Notes: generated by a model not told the origin, from the letters alone. A stretch of 64,000 nucleotides of DNA from Aureibaculum algae (GCF_006065315.1 NZ_CP040749.1:1426001-1490000); one strand, 5' to 3'. Positions 27,068-36,644 are shown, counted from the stretch's first letter. Numbers and translations are program-made.

Positions 27068-28705
27068 TTATACCAACATTGTAACTGGATTTTCAATAAA
27101 CCCTTTTAAAGTCAATAAAAATTGAGCACCAGTAGCACCATCAACCGTTCTGTGGTCACATGCTAAGGTTAATTTCATAGTATTACCTACAACGATTTGA
27201 CCTTCTTTTACAATTGGTTTTTGAACAATTGCACCTACAGATAAAATAGCTGAATTAGGCTGGTTTATAATTGAAGTAAAGTCTGTTATACCGAACATTC
27301 CTAAATTAGAAATAGTAAAAGTACTGCCTTCCATTTCTTGAGGAGTTAACTTTTTATTTCTTGCTTTACCAGCGTATTCTTTTACTTTTGATCCAATTTG
27401 TTGTAAGCTTTGTTCATCGGCAAATTTTAAAACAGGTACTAATAAACCATCTTCAACCGCAACGGCTACACCAATATGTACATGATGATTTATACGCATT
27501 CTATCGTCAAACCACTGAGAATTTACTTGTGGATGTTGTTTTAGAGCTAAAGCTACTGCTTTAACTACCATGTCGTTATAAGATATTTTGGTGTCAGGTA
27601 CAGAATTGAATTGTTGTCTAAATACAATCGCATTATCCATATTGAATTCTACATTCAAATAGTAATGTGGTGCCGTAAATTTAGATTCACCTAATCTACG
27701 AGCAATTACTTTACGCATTTGCGAGTTCGGTATTTCATCAAAACTTTCTTCACCGCTTGCCACAAATGGCATTGCAGATGAACCTGCTTGACTAGGGGTA
27801 AAGTTTTCAACATCACTTCTGATGATACGTCCACCAGTACCAGAACCTTTTACTTGTGCAAGATTAATTCCTTTTTCTTGTGCTATTTTTTTAGCCAATG
27901 GTGAAGCGAATATACGTCCCCCAGAAGCAGAAGTGGTTACATTTGCTTCTGGAGCAGGTGCACTTACTGTTTTTTGAGCTTGTGGCGGAGCAGCTTTTAC
28001 TTCTTCTTTTTTAGGAGCTGGTTTTGCTTCTTCTTTAGCTTCTGATTTTGAAAAAGCACCGGCTTTAATAGCTTCTACCAATTCAGTTACATCAGTACCT
28101 GCATTACCAACAACAGCCAAAACGCTATCAACAAGAGCAGTTTCTCCTTCATTTACACCTATATAAAGTAATGTTCCTTCATAGAAACATTCAAATTCCA
28201 TAGTGGCTTTATCTGTTTCAATTTCTGCTAAAATATCACCTTCTTTAACTGTATCACCAACTTTCTTAAGCCAAGATGCAACAGTACCTTCAGTCATTGT
28301 ATCACTTAAGCGAGGCATGGTAATAATTTCTGCACCATCAGGTATTGCAGTATTTGAACTAGCTTTCGCTTCTTCTTTAACTTCTGATTTTTCTGTTACA
28401 GCAGCTTCTTTTTGATCTTCTTTTTGATCTTCAGATGCACCTTTAAGTAAGTCAGAAATATCTTCTCCTTCTTCACCAATAATCGCTAATAAAGTATCTA
28501 CCTTAGAAGTTTCTCCTTCTTGGATTCCAATATATAATAAAGTCCCTTCATTGAAAGATTCGAACTCCATCGTAGCTTTATCAGTTTCTATTTCAGCTAG
28601 TATATCTCCTTCTTCGACCTTATCACCTACTTTTTTTAACCATTTAGCAACAACACCTTCTTCCATAGTGTCGCTCAAACGGGGCATATTAATTATTGTT
28701 GCCAT
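27068..28705 (-). CDS. pdhC: Pyruvate dehydrogenase E2, dihydrolipoamide acetyltransferase
   Basis: 545 residues. Two lipoyl domains come first, with lipoylated Lys43 and Lys166, each in ETDKATMEFE/ETDKATMEFEC contexts. A flexible Ala/Pro/Glu/Lys linker follows each. A peripheral-subunit-binding domain (ASPLAKKIAQEKGI ... GTGGRI) lies near residue 270. The catalytic acyltransferase domain ends with DHRTVDGATGAQFL, whose His and Asp are the family's active residues. It transfers acetyl groups from E1 to CoA. It lies 56 bp downstream of pdhA; the E1 beta gene is not in the window. Lipoate would be made by the LipA encoded at 47886. Confidence 0.96.
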   Translation of the reverse strand: MATIINMPRLSDTMEEGVVAKWLKKVGDKVEEGDILAEIETDKATMEFESFNEGTLLYIGIQEGETSKVDTLLAIIGEEGEDISDLLKGASEDQKEDQKEAAVTEKSEVKEEAKASSNTAIPDGAEIITMPRLSDTMTEGTVASWLKKVGDTVKEGDILAEIETDKATMEFECFYEGTLLYIGVNEGETALVDSVLAVVGNAGTDVTELVEAIKAGAFSKSEAKEEAKPAPKKEEVKAAPPQAQKTVSAPAPEANVTTSASGGRIFASPLAKKIAQEKGINLAQVKGSGTGGRIIRSDVENFTPSQAGSSAMPFVASGEESFDEIPNSQMRKVIARRLGESKFTAPHYYLNVEFNMDNAIVFRQQFNSVPDTKISYNDMVVKAVALALKQHPQVNSQWFDDRMRINHHVHIGVAVAVEDGLLVPVLKFADEQSLQQIGSKVKEYAGKARNKKLTPQEMEGSTFTISNLGMFGITDFTSIINQPNSAILSVGAIVQKPIVKEGQIVVGNTMKLTLACDHRTVDGATGAQFLLTLKGFIENPVTMLV

Positions 28706-28761
28706 AAATTTTATTTTAAAACTTTTATCTAGTAATCTATTATTTGCTTATCTTTTGTATA

Positions 28762-29757
28762 CTATAATTTGTGTTTTACAAAAGGGTAATCTTCTTGTTC
28801 GTAAACCATATCATACAATGCTTGTTTGTCTGGATATGGAGATTCTTCAGCAAATTTTTCACATTCTGCTACTTTATCTTTTACTGCTTTGTCCCATGCT
28901 TTAATTTCATCATCAGTAGCATATTTTTCCTTTTTTATTACATCTAAAACTTGAGTAATAGGATCTATTTTTTTATACTCTGCCACTTCATCTTTCGTTC
29001 TATAATGTTGAGCATCACTCATAGAATGTCCTCTATATCTATATGTTTTAACTTCCAAGAAGTAAGGTCCATCTTTTCTAGCATGTTCAATAGCTTCATA
29101 CATAGCTTCAGCAACTTTAACAGGATTCATCCCATCAACTGGTTTGCTTGGCATATCATATCCTAAGCCTAACTTCCAAATATCTTCATGATTTGCAGTA
29201 CGTTTTACGGATGTACCCATGGCATAACCGTTATTCTCTACTACAAAAACTACAGGAAGCTTCCATAACATGGCCATGTTAAAGGTTTCATGTAAAGAAC
29301 CTTGTCTTGCAGCACCATCACCAAAACAAGTCAATGTAACAGCATCATTTCCTTTGTACTTATCACCAAAAGCAATACCTGCACCTAATGGAATTTGACC
29401 ACCAACGATACCGTGACCTCCATAAAAACGATGTTCTTTAGAGAAAATATGCATAGAACCACCCATACCATGAGAAGTTCCAGTTTCTTTACCATATAGC
29501 TCAGCCATAACTCTTCTAGGATCTACACCCATTCCGATTGGTTGTACGTGATTACGGTAAGCAGTAATCATCTTATCTTTTGTTAAGTCCATAGCGTGTA
29601 AGGCACCTGCCAATACAGCTTCTTGACCATTATAGAGGTGTAAAAAACCTCGAACTTTTTGCTGAATATAAACAGCTGCTAATTTATCTTCAAACTTTCG
29701 CCAAAAAAGCATGTCTTTGTACCAATTGATGTAGGTCTCTTTAGTTATTTCCTTCAT
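28762..29757 (-). CDS. pdhA: Pyruvate dehydrogenase E1 component, alpha subunit
   Basis: 331 residues, normal length. It binds thiamine diphosphate through the motif starting GDGAARQG and ending ENNGYAMGTS, and carries the phosphorylation-loop region YRYRGHSMSD typical of alpha subunits. HGMGGSMHIF and YGGHGIVGGQ are family signatures. With the E1 beta subunit it decarboxylates pyruvate and loads the lipoyl arms of PdhC, encoded next. The beta subunit must lie elsewhere. Two -7 boxes precede the gene. Confidence 0.95.
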   Translation of the reverse strand: MKEITKETYINWYKDMLFWRKFEDKLAAVYIQQKVRGFLHLYNGQEAVLAGALHAMDLTKDKMITAYRNHVQPIGMGVDPRRVMAELYGKETGTSHGMGGSMHIFSKEHRFYGGHGIVGGQIPLGAGIAFGDKYKGNDAVTLTCFGDGAARQGSLHETFNMAMLWKLPVVFVVENNGYAMGTSVKRTANHEDIWKLGLGYDMPSKPVDGMNPVKVAEAMYEAIEHARKDGPYFLEVKTYRYRGHSMSDAQHYRTKDEVAEYKKIDPITQVLDVIKKEKYATDDEIKAWDKAVKDKVAECEKFAEESPYPDKQALYDMVYEQEDYPFVKHKL

Positions 29758-30085
29758 GTTGTTTTAAAGTAATAGTTACAAACGTAGTTACAAAAATACT
29801 ACTTTAGATGTAGTTCTAAAAGAAACATTTGATTTTTGTTATATTTCTTTTATTCAGAACTGTAATGAAAGGTAATTATTATATTTTTCACAAAAAATGG
29901 CTCATTTTATATGTGATTAATGATATATTCTTATGCTTAATTAGGCTACATATGAATCATTTGATTAATTTTTAGCTCAAAAAGATTCGCAAAAGTTAAT
30001 TTTATTGCCTTTTCATGGCGATTGTGTTTAAATTATTGGTTAATAATTATTATTTACACCGATAATATCAATCGTAATAATTGAT
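29758..30085. other. Gene-free stretch before pdhA
   Basis: 328 bp, AT-rich, between the stop of the M28 peptidase gene and the pdhA start. It holds the two pdhA -7 candidates near its left edge. I saw no terminator, RNA-like hairpin or coding frame in the rest. Confidence 0.4.
29779..29798 (-). promoter_or_regulatory. Two -7 promoter candidates of pdhA
   Basis: On the minus strand, TACGTTTG (29779-29786) and TATTTTTG (29791-29798) both match TAnnTTTG. Transcript starts would be about 18 and 30 bases before the pdhA ATG. No clear TTG element lies 17-23 bases upstream of either. Confidence 0.4.
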
Positions 30086-31024
30086 TTATTTTAGTGTTTT
30101 TATTGTTAGGAAGAGTTGTTCAATTACCAATGACATTTTATGAAGATTTAAGGTTGATAATATGTCTCCTTTCTTATGATAATTTTTGTTTCGGTAAAAT
30201 GCAGTATTTGTAATCATTACGGCATCATAGTTTAGATTCCAATAGTTCAGGTGATCTGAAAAATCAACACCAGGCAACATGGAGTTTCCTTTTAATGATT
30301 CTGTTTTAATTATTTTTTTTGATTTAAATAATTGATTGAATTCATCGCTAAATTCACCACTGTTTTTATGTTGAACAACGGTTATATAATCGGCTTTGTT
30401 ACCATATATTAAACTCATGCCAGGGATAGGATATTCTTGTGAGTTGGGTTTGCTATTGTAATAACCTATCATTTCTAGGCAAATCATTCCCTTAACTGAA
30501 ATTTTATTTTTATAAAGATAATTGGCATGAATTGCACTGCCCATTTGTTCCGTTCTAAAAAAAGGAGGCTCTTCTAAAGTATAGGCTACAAAATCGATTC
30601 TGTAGTTTAATTTTTCTTTTGATAATAATCTCGCCAATTCTAAAATACCCGCAACGCCACTGGCATTGTCATCTGCTCCAGTATGATTACCATACACATC
30701 GTAATGAGCACCAATTATAATGCGTTCTTTGTTTTCTGTACCTATAGAACCTATTACATTTTTATAGGTTTTATTTTCAACTTTATAATTTTGAAAAGCA
30801 GTAGTGTCGCAAATTTTAATGAGTTCAGATTTTATATAATCAGCAACACTATCTAGCGTTATTATATTTTTATAGTTTCTTGGTTTTTGTGTATTTGTTA
30901 TTTTTACAAGATCGTTAAGAACGCGTACTGTATCTGCAAATTGCAATGTGTTTTTGGTCCTGTTTTGAGAATGGGTGCAGCCCACAATAAAGATAAATGT
31001 TATTATAATACAGAGGTTTCTCAT
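30086..31024 (-). CDS. M28 family zinc peptidase, lipoprotein
   Basis: 312 residues. The signal peptide ends in a lipobox (IVGC). The M28 co-catalytic zinc site is visible: GAHYDVYGNHTGADDNASG gives the first His and the bridging Asp, LEEPPFF the catalytic Glu pair, EMIGY precedes the next ligand region, and DFSDHLNYW supplies the last His. Members are aminopeptidases or glutaminyl-cyclase-like enzymes. Here it probably works at the cell surface or in the periplasm on peptides. It appears to be transcribed alone. Confidence 0.85.
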   Translation of the reverse strand: MRNLCIIITFIFIVGCTHSQNRTKNTLQFADTVRVLNDLVKITNTQKPRNYKNIITLDSVADYIKSELIKICDTTAFQNYKVENKTYKNVIGSIGTENKERIIIGAHYDVYGNHTGADDNASGVAGILELARLLSKEKLNYRIDFVAYTLEEPPFFRTEQMGSAIHANYLYKNKISVKGMICLEMIGYYNSKPNSQEYPIPGMSLIYGNKADYITVVQHKNSGEFSDEFNQLFKSKKIIKTESLKGNSMLPGVDFSDHLNYWNLNYDAVMITNTAFYRNKNYHKKGDILSTLNLHKMSLVIEQLFLTIKTLK

Positions 31025-31155
31025 AGTTGAAATTTTAAATAAAACTATATGAAATCACTATTTCAAAAAACTACTAATTAGCAAAAGGTCAAATGCAGTG
31101 TGTAAAACCTATATATGATTTAGGGAACGTATGGTTGGTAACTATTCTAAAAGGA

Positions 31156-32169
31156 TTACTCTTTGTTCTTAATAATATAAATGCCATTTTCTTTATATTC
31201 TCTTTTCGATCTGCCATTACCACTTAATTTAATAAAAGCAATTTTATTTGAATTTTTAAATTCCTTTTTGGGATAAAACAATTCGATATCAGGGTAGTAA
31301 GAGCCGAAAGCACCTGTTTTAAATGTATAGGCTTTGAAATTTAAATTTTCATCGAAATGACGAAGTCTAAAATAGCCTATACCATTCCATCCAGATCTAC
31401 TTGTATTATTAATGTCATAAAAAGAGCCATATTCTCTTGATGTGCCTACAAATTTTTCTAAATGTATAGGTTCTTCTTCATTTTTCCATTTTTGCCATGG
31501 AGCAATTTTGTTTTCTAAGACAATCAACGAATCTAAACTTTTTTCTTTGTGTTTATAAAATTTAAACGGATTCATATAAAAATCATCAAAACCTTTTGCA
31601 GACTTGAAAACGGTCCAATCCTCATTAATTTTTACATAACAATTAGTTTTATCAGCATCATAATCATTTCCATAGGCAATAATATCAGCCTTCACTATAT
31701 ATTCATTAAAAATGCTGGAGTGAATACTATCATAATTTATAATTTGATGATATGCTTGTTTTGACTTATTACCAGAATAAATCCAATCTGTATAGTAGTC
31801 TTCCTCAAAATAATAACCTAATTTATTTATATAATCTCTAAAATTCAGACTGTCTATTATTTCTCCATTTTTATTAGTTTTCCAATAGGTTTTCCAACCC
31901 GCATTATTTCTGTCGTAATCTGAATCGTAAATAGAAATAATATATTCTTTGGTAGCGGTGTTGTAGGAAATGGGGGCATCTAAATTACCATCAATAATTT
32001 TGTTTATTTGATAGTTTTCTGATGCGACATTATGATCTGATAAATAGTTGTAATCTCCATACAAACCGAATAGAGAGACACTATCAACAAAATGTCTAAC
32101 AGGACCTATGTAGCTGTATGTAAGGTATGCGGCAAGGACAACGGCTAAAACTTTTAAGGGCTTTTTCAT
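31156..32169 (-). CDS. Hypothetical exported protein
   Basis: 337 residues, not recognised. The N-terminus (KKPLKVLAVVLAAYLTYSYI) is a short signal anchor. The rest is rich in Tyr, Asp and Asn with alternating strands (EYIISIYDSDYDRNN, GWKTYWKTNKNGEIIDSL). It contains a GIGYFRLRHFD segment and ends in IKNKE. No cysteine-rich or catalytic motif is visible. It is co-directional with rlmF (32 bp downstream of it), so it may be carried on the rlmF transcript without a functional link. Confidence 0.6.
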   Translation of the reverse strand: MKKPLKVLAVVLAAYLTYSYIGPVRHFVDSVSLFGLYGDYNYLSDHNVASENYQINKIIDGNLDAPISYNTATKEYIISIYDSDYDRNNAGWKTYWKTNKNGEIIDSLNFRDYINKLGYYFEEDYYTDWIYSGNKSKQAYHQIINYDSIHSSIFNEYIVKADIIAYGNDYDADKTNCYVKINEDWTVFKSAKGFDDFYMNPFKFYKHKEKSLDSLIVLENKIAPWQKWKNEEEPIHLEKFVGTSREYGSFYDINNTSRSGWNGIGYFRLRHFDENLNFKAYTFKTGAFGSYYPDIELFYPKKEFKNSNKIAFIKLSGNGRSKREYKENGIYIIKNKE

Positions 32170-32201
32170 TTTGATTTTAATCGCAGTAGTATATTTTTAA
32201 A

Positions 32202-33182
32202 TTACTTTTTAGAAGGTTTTTTATCTGCCCATCTGGTCAATTTCCATTCTTTTTGTTCTAATTTGGAAAGGAAGGTCCAAGCTACAATGCGACTCGATTT
32301 GTTGCCTGTGCCCATGGCGATCGTTTTAACGTCTACAGCCTCGTATCTATCTAATGTTTTGTAAATTCCATTGAGATTAGATTGTTTAGATACTAAGGTT
32401 GAAAACCAATAGCAGTTTTTAGAAAATTTTTGACTTTCACGCACCATATTTGTGATAAATTTTGATTCGCCACCGTCACAAACCAACTCATTATAAATTC
32501 CAGCAAAATTGAGTTCTGGTGTTTTTACTTTTTTACCAGATAAATTTTGAACCTTTCGTTTTGTACCTCTTTGAGCATCTTCAATAGTTGCATGAAATGG
32601 AGGATTACAAACGGTGATGTCAACCTTATCTTCTCGGGTAAGAATTCCGTAAAAAATATCTTTAGTATTTTCTTGCAACCTAAAAGTAACTTTATCTTTT
32701 AGAGATGGGTTAGATTCAACAATGTGTTTTGAAGATTCTATGGATTTGGGATTAATATCAGACCCAATAAAATTCCAACCGTATTCCGTCACTCCTAATA
32801 TAGGGTAAATACAACTGGCACCTACACCAACATCTAAACAGGTGATTTTGTTTACTGTTGGAATTTTTCCAAAATTATGTTCACGCAACAAATCAGCCAT
32901 ATGGTGTATATAATCTGCTCTTCCAGGAATGGGCGGGCATAAATTTTCATCTGGAAAATTCCAATTTTTAATTCCGTAATAATGATGTAACAATCCTTTG
33001 TTTAAGATTTTTACAGCTTCTGGATTTGAAAAATCAACAGAATCGTCGCCATATTTATTTGGTTTTACATGCGTTGCCAATTCAGGATTTGACTCCACCA
33101 ATGCATTTAAATCATAACGTTCTCGGTTTTTGTTTCGAGGATGTAAACTAGATTTTATAGGGTTGGGTTTTTTAGACGACAT
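32202..33182 (-). CDS. rlmF: 23S rRNA adenine-1618 N6-methyltransferase
   Basis: 326 residues, the expected size. It methylates N6 of A1618 in 23S rRNA using S-adenosylmethionine. Visible signatures are LHPRNKNRERYDL at the N-terminus, PPIPGRADYIHH, a Rossmann motif (CLDVGVGASCIYPI), FIGSDI as the acidic SAM strand end, and the catalytic NPPF in TVCNPPFHAT. The N-terminus is basic, as usual for RNA-binding members. Confidence 0.93.
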   Translation of the reverse strand: MSSKKPNPIKSSLHPRNKNRERYDLNALVESNPELATHVKPNKYGDDSVDFSNPEAVKILNKGLLHHYYGIKNWNFPDENLCPPIPGRADYIHHMADLLREHNFGKIPTVNKITCLDVGVGASCIYPILGVTEYGWNFIGSDINPKSIESSKHIVESNPSLKDKVTFRLQENTKDIFYGILTREDKVDITVCNPPFHATIEDAQRGTKRKVQNLSGKKVKTPELNFAGIYNELVCDGGESKFITNMVRESQKFSKNCYWFSTLVSKQSNLNGIYKTLDRYEAVDVKTIAMGTGNKSSRIVAWTFLSKLEQKEWKLTRWADKKPSKK

Positions 33183-33307
33183 GTAATTACTGTATTGTTG
33201 ATGTTAAAATATAAGTAAAATATAATTTGAAATTTGTAAATATCTCACTTCTTTGATTAATTACTGTGATTTGTGCACTTTTTCTACTTAAATAGTTTAT
33301 ACCTTTT

Positions 33308-33325
33308 AGATATGAATTCATATCT
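33308..33325. repeat. Perfect 18-bp palindrome upstream of rlmF
   Basis: AGATATGAATTCATATCT reads the same on both strands. It sits 126 bp before the rlmF start in a 288-bp gap. It could be an operator for a dimeric regulator. It lacks a spacer loop and a T run, so a terminator is unlikely. Confidence 0.4.
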
Positions 33326-33470
33326 GTTTTAAATAAAAACCTAAAACACGAGCATTTAACATTCTTTGAATGGTTGTAAATGTTCAGTTTTCAGCATTGC
33401 CAAAGTCATTCGGAAGCTTTTAGTCGCTAAAAATCAAATAATAGGAGGGAAGTATTAAATACATTAACCA

Positions 33471-33833
33471 CTATTTTGGCCATAGTTGGTTTATACCCTC
33501 TACTTTAAATAGTTCAGTTCCTTTGGTTAGTTTTGTGTTTAAAGGACATATTGAAATTATTTTTCCAGTGAAAACACTTTCAAACTCCATAACGATCATG
33601 TTATTAGAAAGATTACATATAATATCTCCTGGCTTAACAACATCTCCGAGTTTAATATTCCAATTAGTTAACACTAAATCTTTTTGATTCTCTAATTCTG
33701 GTGCAAAGAAAGATTCCACTTGACCTTTTTCTAGTTTATATTCATAAGTGTCAGCAATCATGTTACAAGACTTCGGAATTCTATTCGGTTTTCTAGTTGT
33801 TGAAAATAGCCTTTGAAGTAGGGATTTTAACAT
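33471..33833 (-). CDS. Lipoyl/biotinyl-fold protein lacking the modified lysine
   Basis: 120 residues. From about residue 40 it follows the lipoyl-domain pattern: VKPGDIICNLSNNMIVMEFE aligns without gaps to the PdhC lipoyl domain of this window (VEEGDILAEIETDKATMEFE). The lipoylated lysine position is Met79. GKIISICPLNTKLTKGTELFKVE completes the hairpin half. It can therefore not be lipoylated or biotinylated at the usual site. It overlaps the upstream lipoprotein gene by one base (TAATG), so the two are translationally coupled. Possible roles are a scaffold or a binding decoy; none is proven. Confidence 0.7.
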   Translation of the reverse strand: MLKSLLQRLFSTTRKPNRIPKSCNMIADTYEYKLEKGQVESFFAPELENQKDLVLTNWNIKLGDVVKPGDIICNLSNNMIVMEFESVFTGKIISICPLNTKLTKGTELFKVEGINQLWPK

Positions 33834-34456
33834 TATTTTTTAAATTTTGAATTGACCCAAGCATCAACCATTTCTTTTTTATCAGCTTCGTTATTATAAT
33901 TTATGTTTACGGCAAAGTCAAACCCATTAATTAATCGGTTATATAATTGCTGTTTGATAATTTCTTTACCATCAGGAGCATAAATAGTAAATTCATACGT
34001 CTGAAAATCTAGTCCGTCAATTTTAACTACCGTTGTTGCTGAAGTATCAATTTTCATTTCTTGCTCAGTAAATGTATTGTACATTAGTTTTTTTAAGAGT
34101 ACATTATTCTCTTGCCATTCTCCGGGATATTCAATTTCAAAAGGCTGTGAAGTAGATTGAAATCGATTAAACGCGTTTTTTTGAAAACCGATTAAATTTT
34201 TAAGACCAGAAATATTGATTTCACTACCTATTTGATTTTCGATAATCTCTTTACCCTTATTTGTGTCTTTATTACTTTGTTTTTTTGTAGTCACTTTCCA
34301 ATCATTCGGTATGGTTATAGTCCATCCAATTTCTTTGCTATTGTAAATATTACTATCACTATTAAATTCATCAATATGCTCATTTGAATTATTTTTTTTA
34401 CAAGAAGTAAGTAATATTAAAATGACCAAAAGTGTTTTTGTAGATTTTATTAGCAT
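33833..34456 (-). CDS. Hypothetical lipoprotein
   Basis: 207 residues. The signal peptide ends in a lipobox (LTSC) followed by KKNNS. The mature part begins with a polar linker and then IGWTITIPNDWKV, a typical start of PsbP-like or DUF1795-like domains that bind small ligands or partner proteins. FDFAVNINYNNEADKKEMVDAWVNSKF resembles the closing segment of such domains. No catalytic residues can be named. It overlaps the lipoyl-fold gene by one base and follows the aminotransferase gene by 37 bp. Confidence 0.6.
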   Translation of the reverse strand: MLIKSTKTLLVILILLTSCKKNNSNEHIDEFNSDSNIYNSKEIGWTITIPNDWKVTTKKQSNKDTNKGKEIIENQIGSEINISGLKNLIGFQKNAFNRFQSTSQPFEIEYPGEWQENNVLLKKLMYNTFTEQEMKIDTSATTVVKIDGLDFQTYEFTIYAPDGKEIIKQQLYNRLINGFDFAVNINYNNEADKKEMVDAWVNSKFKK

Positions 34457-34493
34457 GAGTGTATTTTGTTTTAAGTTGTTTGGTTTAGAAAAA

Positions 34494-35615
34494 TTAATTT
34501 GAGACTAAACTTAAAAATTTTCTAATTTCAGTATGTGTATTAAAAAAGTTTGGACTTACTCTTATATTATTAGCCTGTAAAGTTACTAGAACATTTTCTT
34601 TTTTGAGTTTTTCAAATAGTATTTTAGTAGTTTCTAAAGAACCCGTATTAAAATGAACTATAGCGGTTCTTTCATTTCGTTTTTTTGTGGGTGTCACAAT
34701 TTTAAATCCTTTTTCACGGAGTCCTTTAATAAGAAGGTCTGTATGCTCTAAGGCTTTCTCATAAATAGTATCAATTCCAATATGAAGTAATAAATGAAGT
34801 CCATCAGACCAAGCATCAAAGAGTGAATATGCAATAGTACCAGTCTCAAATTTTCTAGAATCCTCATGATATGTAAGGTTATCATCACTTTTATCAGCGG
34901 CATACATTCCTGGTAAAACTGGGGTAATTTTATTTAGAACACGTTTACTAACATATAAGAAACCTGTTCCGTGCATACCCAATAGCCATTTAAAACCGCA
35001 ACCTGCCATTACATCAATTTGATATTTTTCTACATCGATAGGGGTCATTCCCGCTGCTTGTGCTGCATCCACAACAAATAGAGCACCATTCATGTGAGCA
35101 ATCTTACCAATTGCAGCGAGGTCGGGTCTAAAACCGCTGTTAAAACGAACCGCTGCAATGGCCACAATTCGGGTATTAGTATCTACCCATTTTTCTATGG
35201 ATGCAGGGTCAATACTAAGATCTTTATTTATTTTTGCAAATCTAATTTCAACTCCTTTTTCTTTTAGTTGTAACCATGGATAATTATTATTCCAATGTTC
35301 ATATTCTGGGATAACAATATTGTCACCTTTTTTTAAATCGACACCTTGAGCTACAATCCCTAAACCAACCCCCGTGCTTGTTACTAATGCATATTCTTCT
35401 GGAGCACCCCCTAATAGTTTTGCGAGTAAACCACGTATGTTATTGCGGTCAAAGGCTTTTTTACCAACAGGATTTAATTCTGTTTTTAAATGCTTTTGAA
35501 GTCTGTCATATACCAACGTATTTAAAGGTGCTTGTGAAGCACTGTTTAGATAAACGGCTTTTTCTGTAATTGGAAATAGTGATCGAATTTCTTCTATAGA
35601 CATAGGTATAGACAT
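34494..35615 (-). CDS. Class V aminotransferase-fold PLP enzyme
   Basis: 373 residues. Fold type I PLP features are visible: VYLNSASQAPL near the N-terminus, STGVGLGIVAQG at the phosphate-binding turn, VVDAAQAAGM with the ring-pairing Asp, and the Schiff-base lysine in GCGFKWLLGMHGTGFLY. The family includes cysteine desulfurases, isopenicillin-N epimerase-like enzymes and selenocysteine lyases. The cysteine loop of desulfurases is not evident, so sulfur transfer is unproven. The start region is a 12-bp tandem repeat holding two in-frame ATG codons (35615 and 35603). Confidence 0.8.
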   Translation of the reverse strand: MSIPMSIEEIRSLFPITEKAVYLNSASQAPLNTLVYDRLQKHLKTELNPVGKKAFDRNNIRGLLAKLLGGAPEEYALVTSTGVGLGIVAQGVDLKKGDNIVIPEYEHWNNNYPWLQLKEKGVEIRFAKINKDLSIDPASIEKWVDTNTRIVAIAAVRFNSGFRPDLAAIGKIAHMNGALFVVDAAQAAGMTPIDVEKYQIDVMAGCGFKWLLGMHGTGFLYVSKRVLNKITPVLPGMYAADKSDDNLTYHEDSRKFETGTIAYSLFDAWSDGLHLLLHIGIDTIYEKALEHTDLLIKGLREKGFKIVTPTKKRNERTAIVHFNTGSLETTKILFEKLKKENVLVTLQANNIRVSPNFFNTHTEIRKFLSLVSN

Positions 35616-35641
35616 AGGTATAGGCTTTCTCTAAGTTTTAT

Positions 35642-36475
35642 TTAGTACTCAAAAACATCATGCCTTATATTTTCTGAACCATTCCATGGCCGGAAATAAA
35701 GTATGCGTTCTTTTTGGCCTATTAATGTAAACAATTCATCCATAACTTCCGTAGTGTATTGTGATTTACAACAACCTAAGGCTTCTCTTCCTACGTTGTA
35801 ATCATCTTCTGAATAGGGTATTCTATACGTTAAGAATTTCTTATCCGTTGTTTTTAGACTTTCTTTAAACCAACTTGCCATATTCGTTTTTATTTTTGGA
35901 GCTGCCTCTAAGTCCTCTTTTAAAACACCAACATAAAGAAGCTGTTTCAATGACTTTGTTTTATTTTTTTGAAAAACTTCAGTGACAATATTACTGACAA
36001 TACGATGATCAGGGTGACCATAATAACCACCAGGGCCGAAACTCATAACAACATCAGGTTTGTATTTTGTAAAAAGATTATCAATTTTATCATCAAGAGA
36101 AAAAAGATTTTCCATTTTAGCTAATTCACCATCCGTATAATTCAATAAAATGGGTGGGTTTATACCTAAGGTTTTTGTTGTACATAATGCTTCTTGAGCA
36201 CGTACCTTAGCAAGTGAATCTCCGGCAGGGATGTTAGCATGGGGAGATACTCCATTAGACCCGTCAGTTGCTAATACTAAATAAATATTTACTCCTTCTT
36301 TAGCATATTTTGAGAGGATGGGTGAGATTGTGCTTTCATCATCTGAATGAGCAAAAACAGCCATTATGGTTTTTTTACTAGGAGATGTTGGTTTAACTTC
36401 TTGTTGTGTGGTAGTCCCTTTATTACAGGATGTTAGTAGTAGTGAAAGACAAATAATAGTAATTATTTTGTTCAT
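35642..36475 (-). CDS. PIG-L family deacetylase, lipoprotein
   Basis: 277 residues. The signal peptide ends in a lipobox (LTSC). The LmbE/PIG-L zinc site is present as AHSDDE (the usual AHPDDE with Ser for Pro) and GHPDHR; TDGSNG lies between them. The family removes acetyl groups from N-acetylglucosamine-type sugars or related amides, and here it would act outside the cytoplasm. It precedes the PLP enzyme gene by 26 bp in the same direction. The two may form a small operon, perhaps on an amino-sugar substrate; this is inference. Confidence 0.8.
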   Translation of the reverse strand: MNKIITIICLSLLLTSCNKGTTTQQEVKPTSPSKKTIMAVFAHSDDESTISPILSKYAKEGVNIYLVLATDGSNGVSPHANIPAGDSLAKVRAQEALCTTKTLGINPPILLNYTDGELAKMENLFSLDDKIDNLFTKYKPDVVMSFGPGGYYGHPDHRIVSNIVTEVFQKNKTKSLKQLLYVGVLKEDLEAAPKIKTNMASWFKESLKTTDKKFLTYRIPYSEDDYNVGREALGCCKSQYTTEVMDELFTLIGQKERILYFRPWNGSENIRHDVFEY

Positions 36476-36644
36476 TTTGTAAACGTTTTGTTTCTAAACT
36501 ATCAATTGAAGTTGGCAGTGGAAGTAAGGATTGTTCTATGTTTTAAGGAACGAATTTAGCAAATACTAACCAAATAAGGAATCTTTTCGGTATTTATAGT
36601 ATCGATAAAACGAGTAATAAATGACATGTAATTGAAGTCTACTT

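Noticed and set aside
28551..28904. Plus-strand open frame opposite pdhC and pdhA
   Set aside because: It mirrors lipoyl-domain and E1 alpha codons on the other strand, has no ribosome site or family match, and spans a gene boundary of two well-supported genes.
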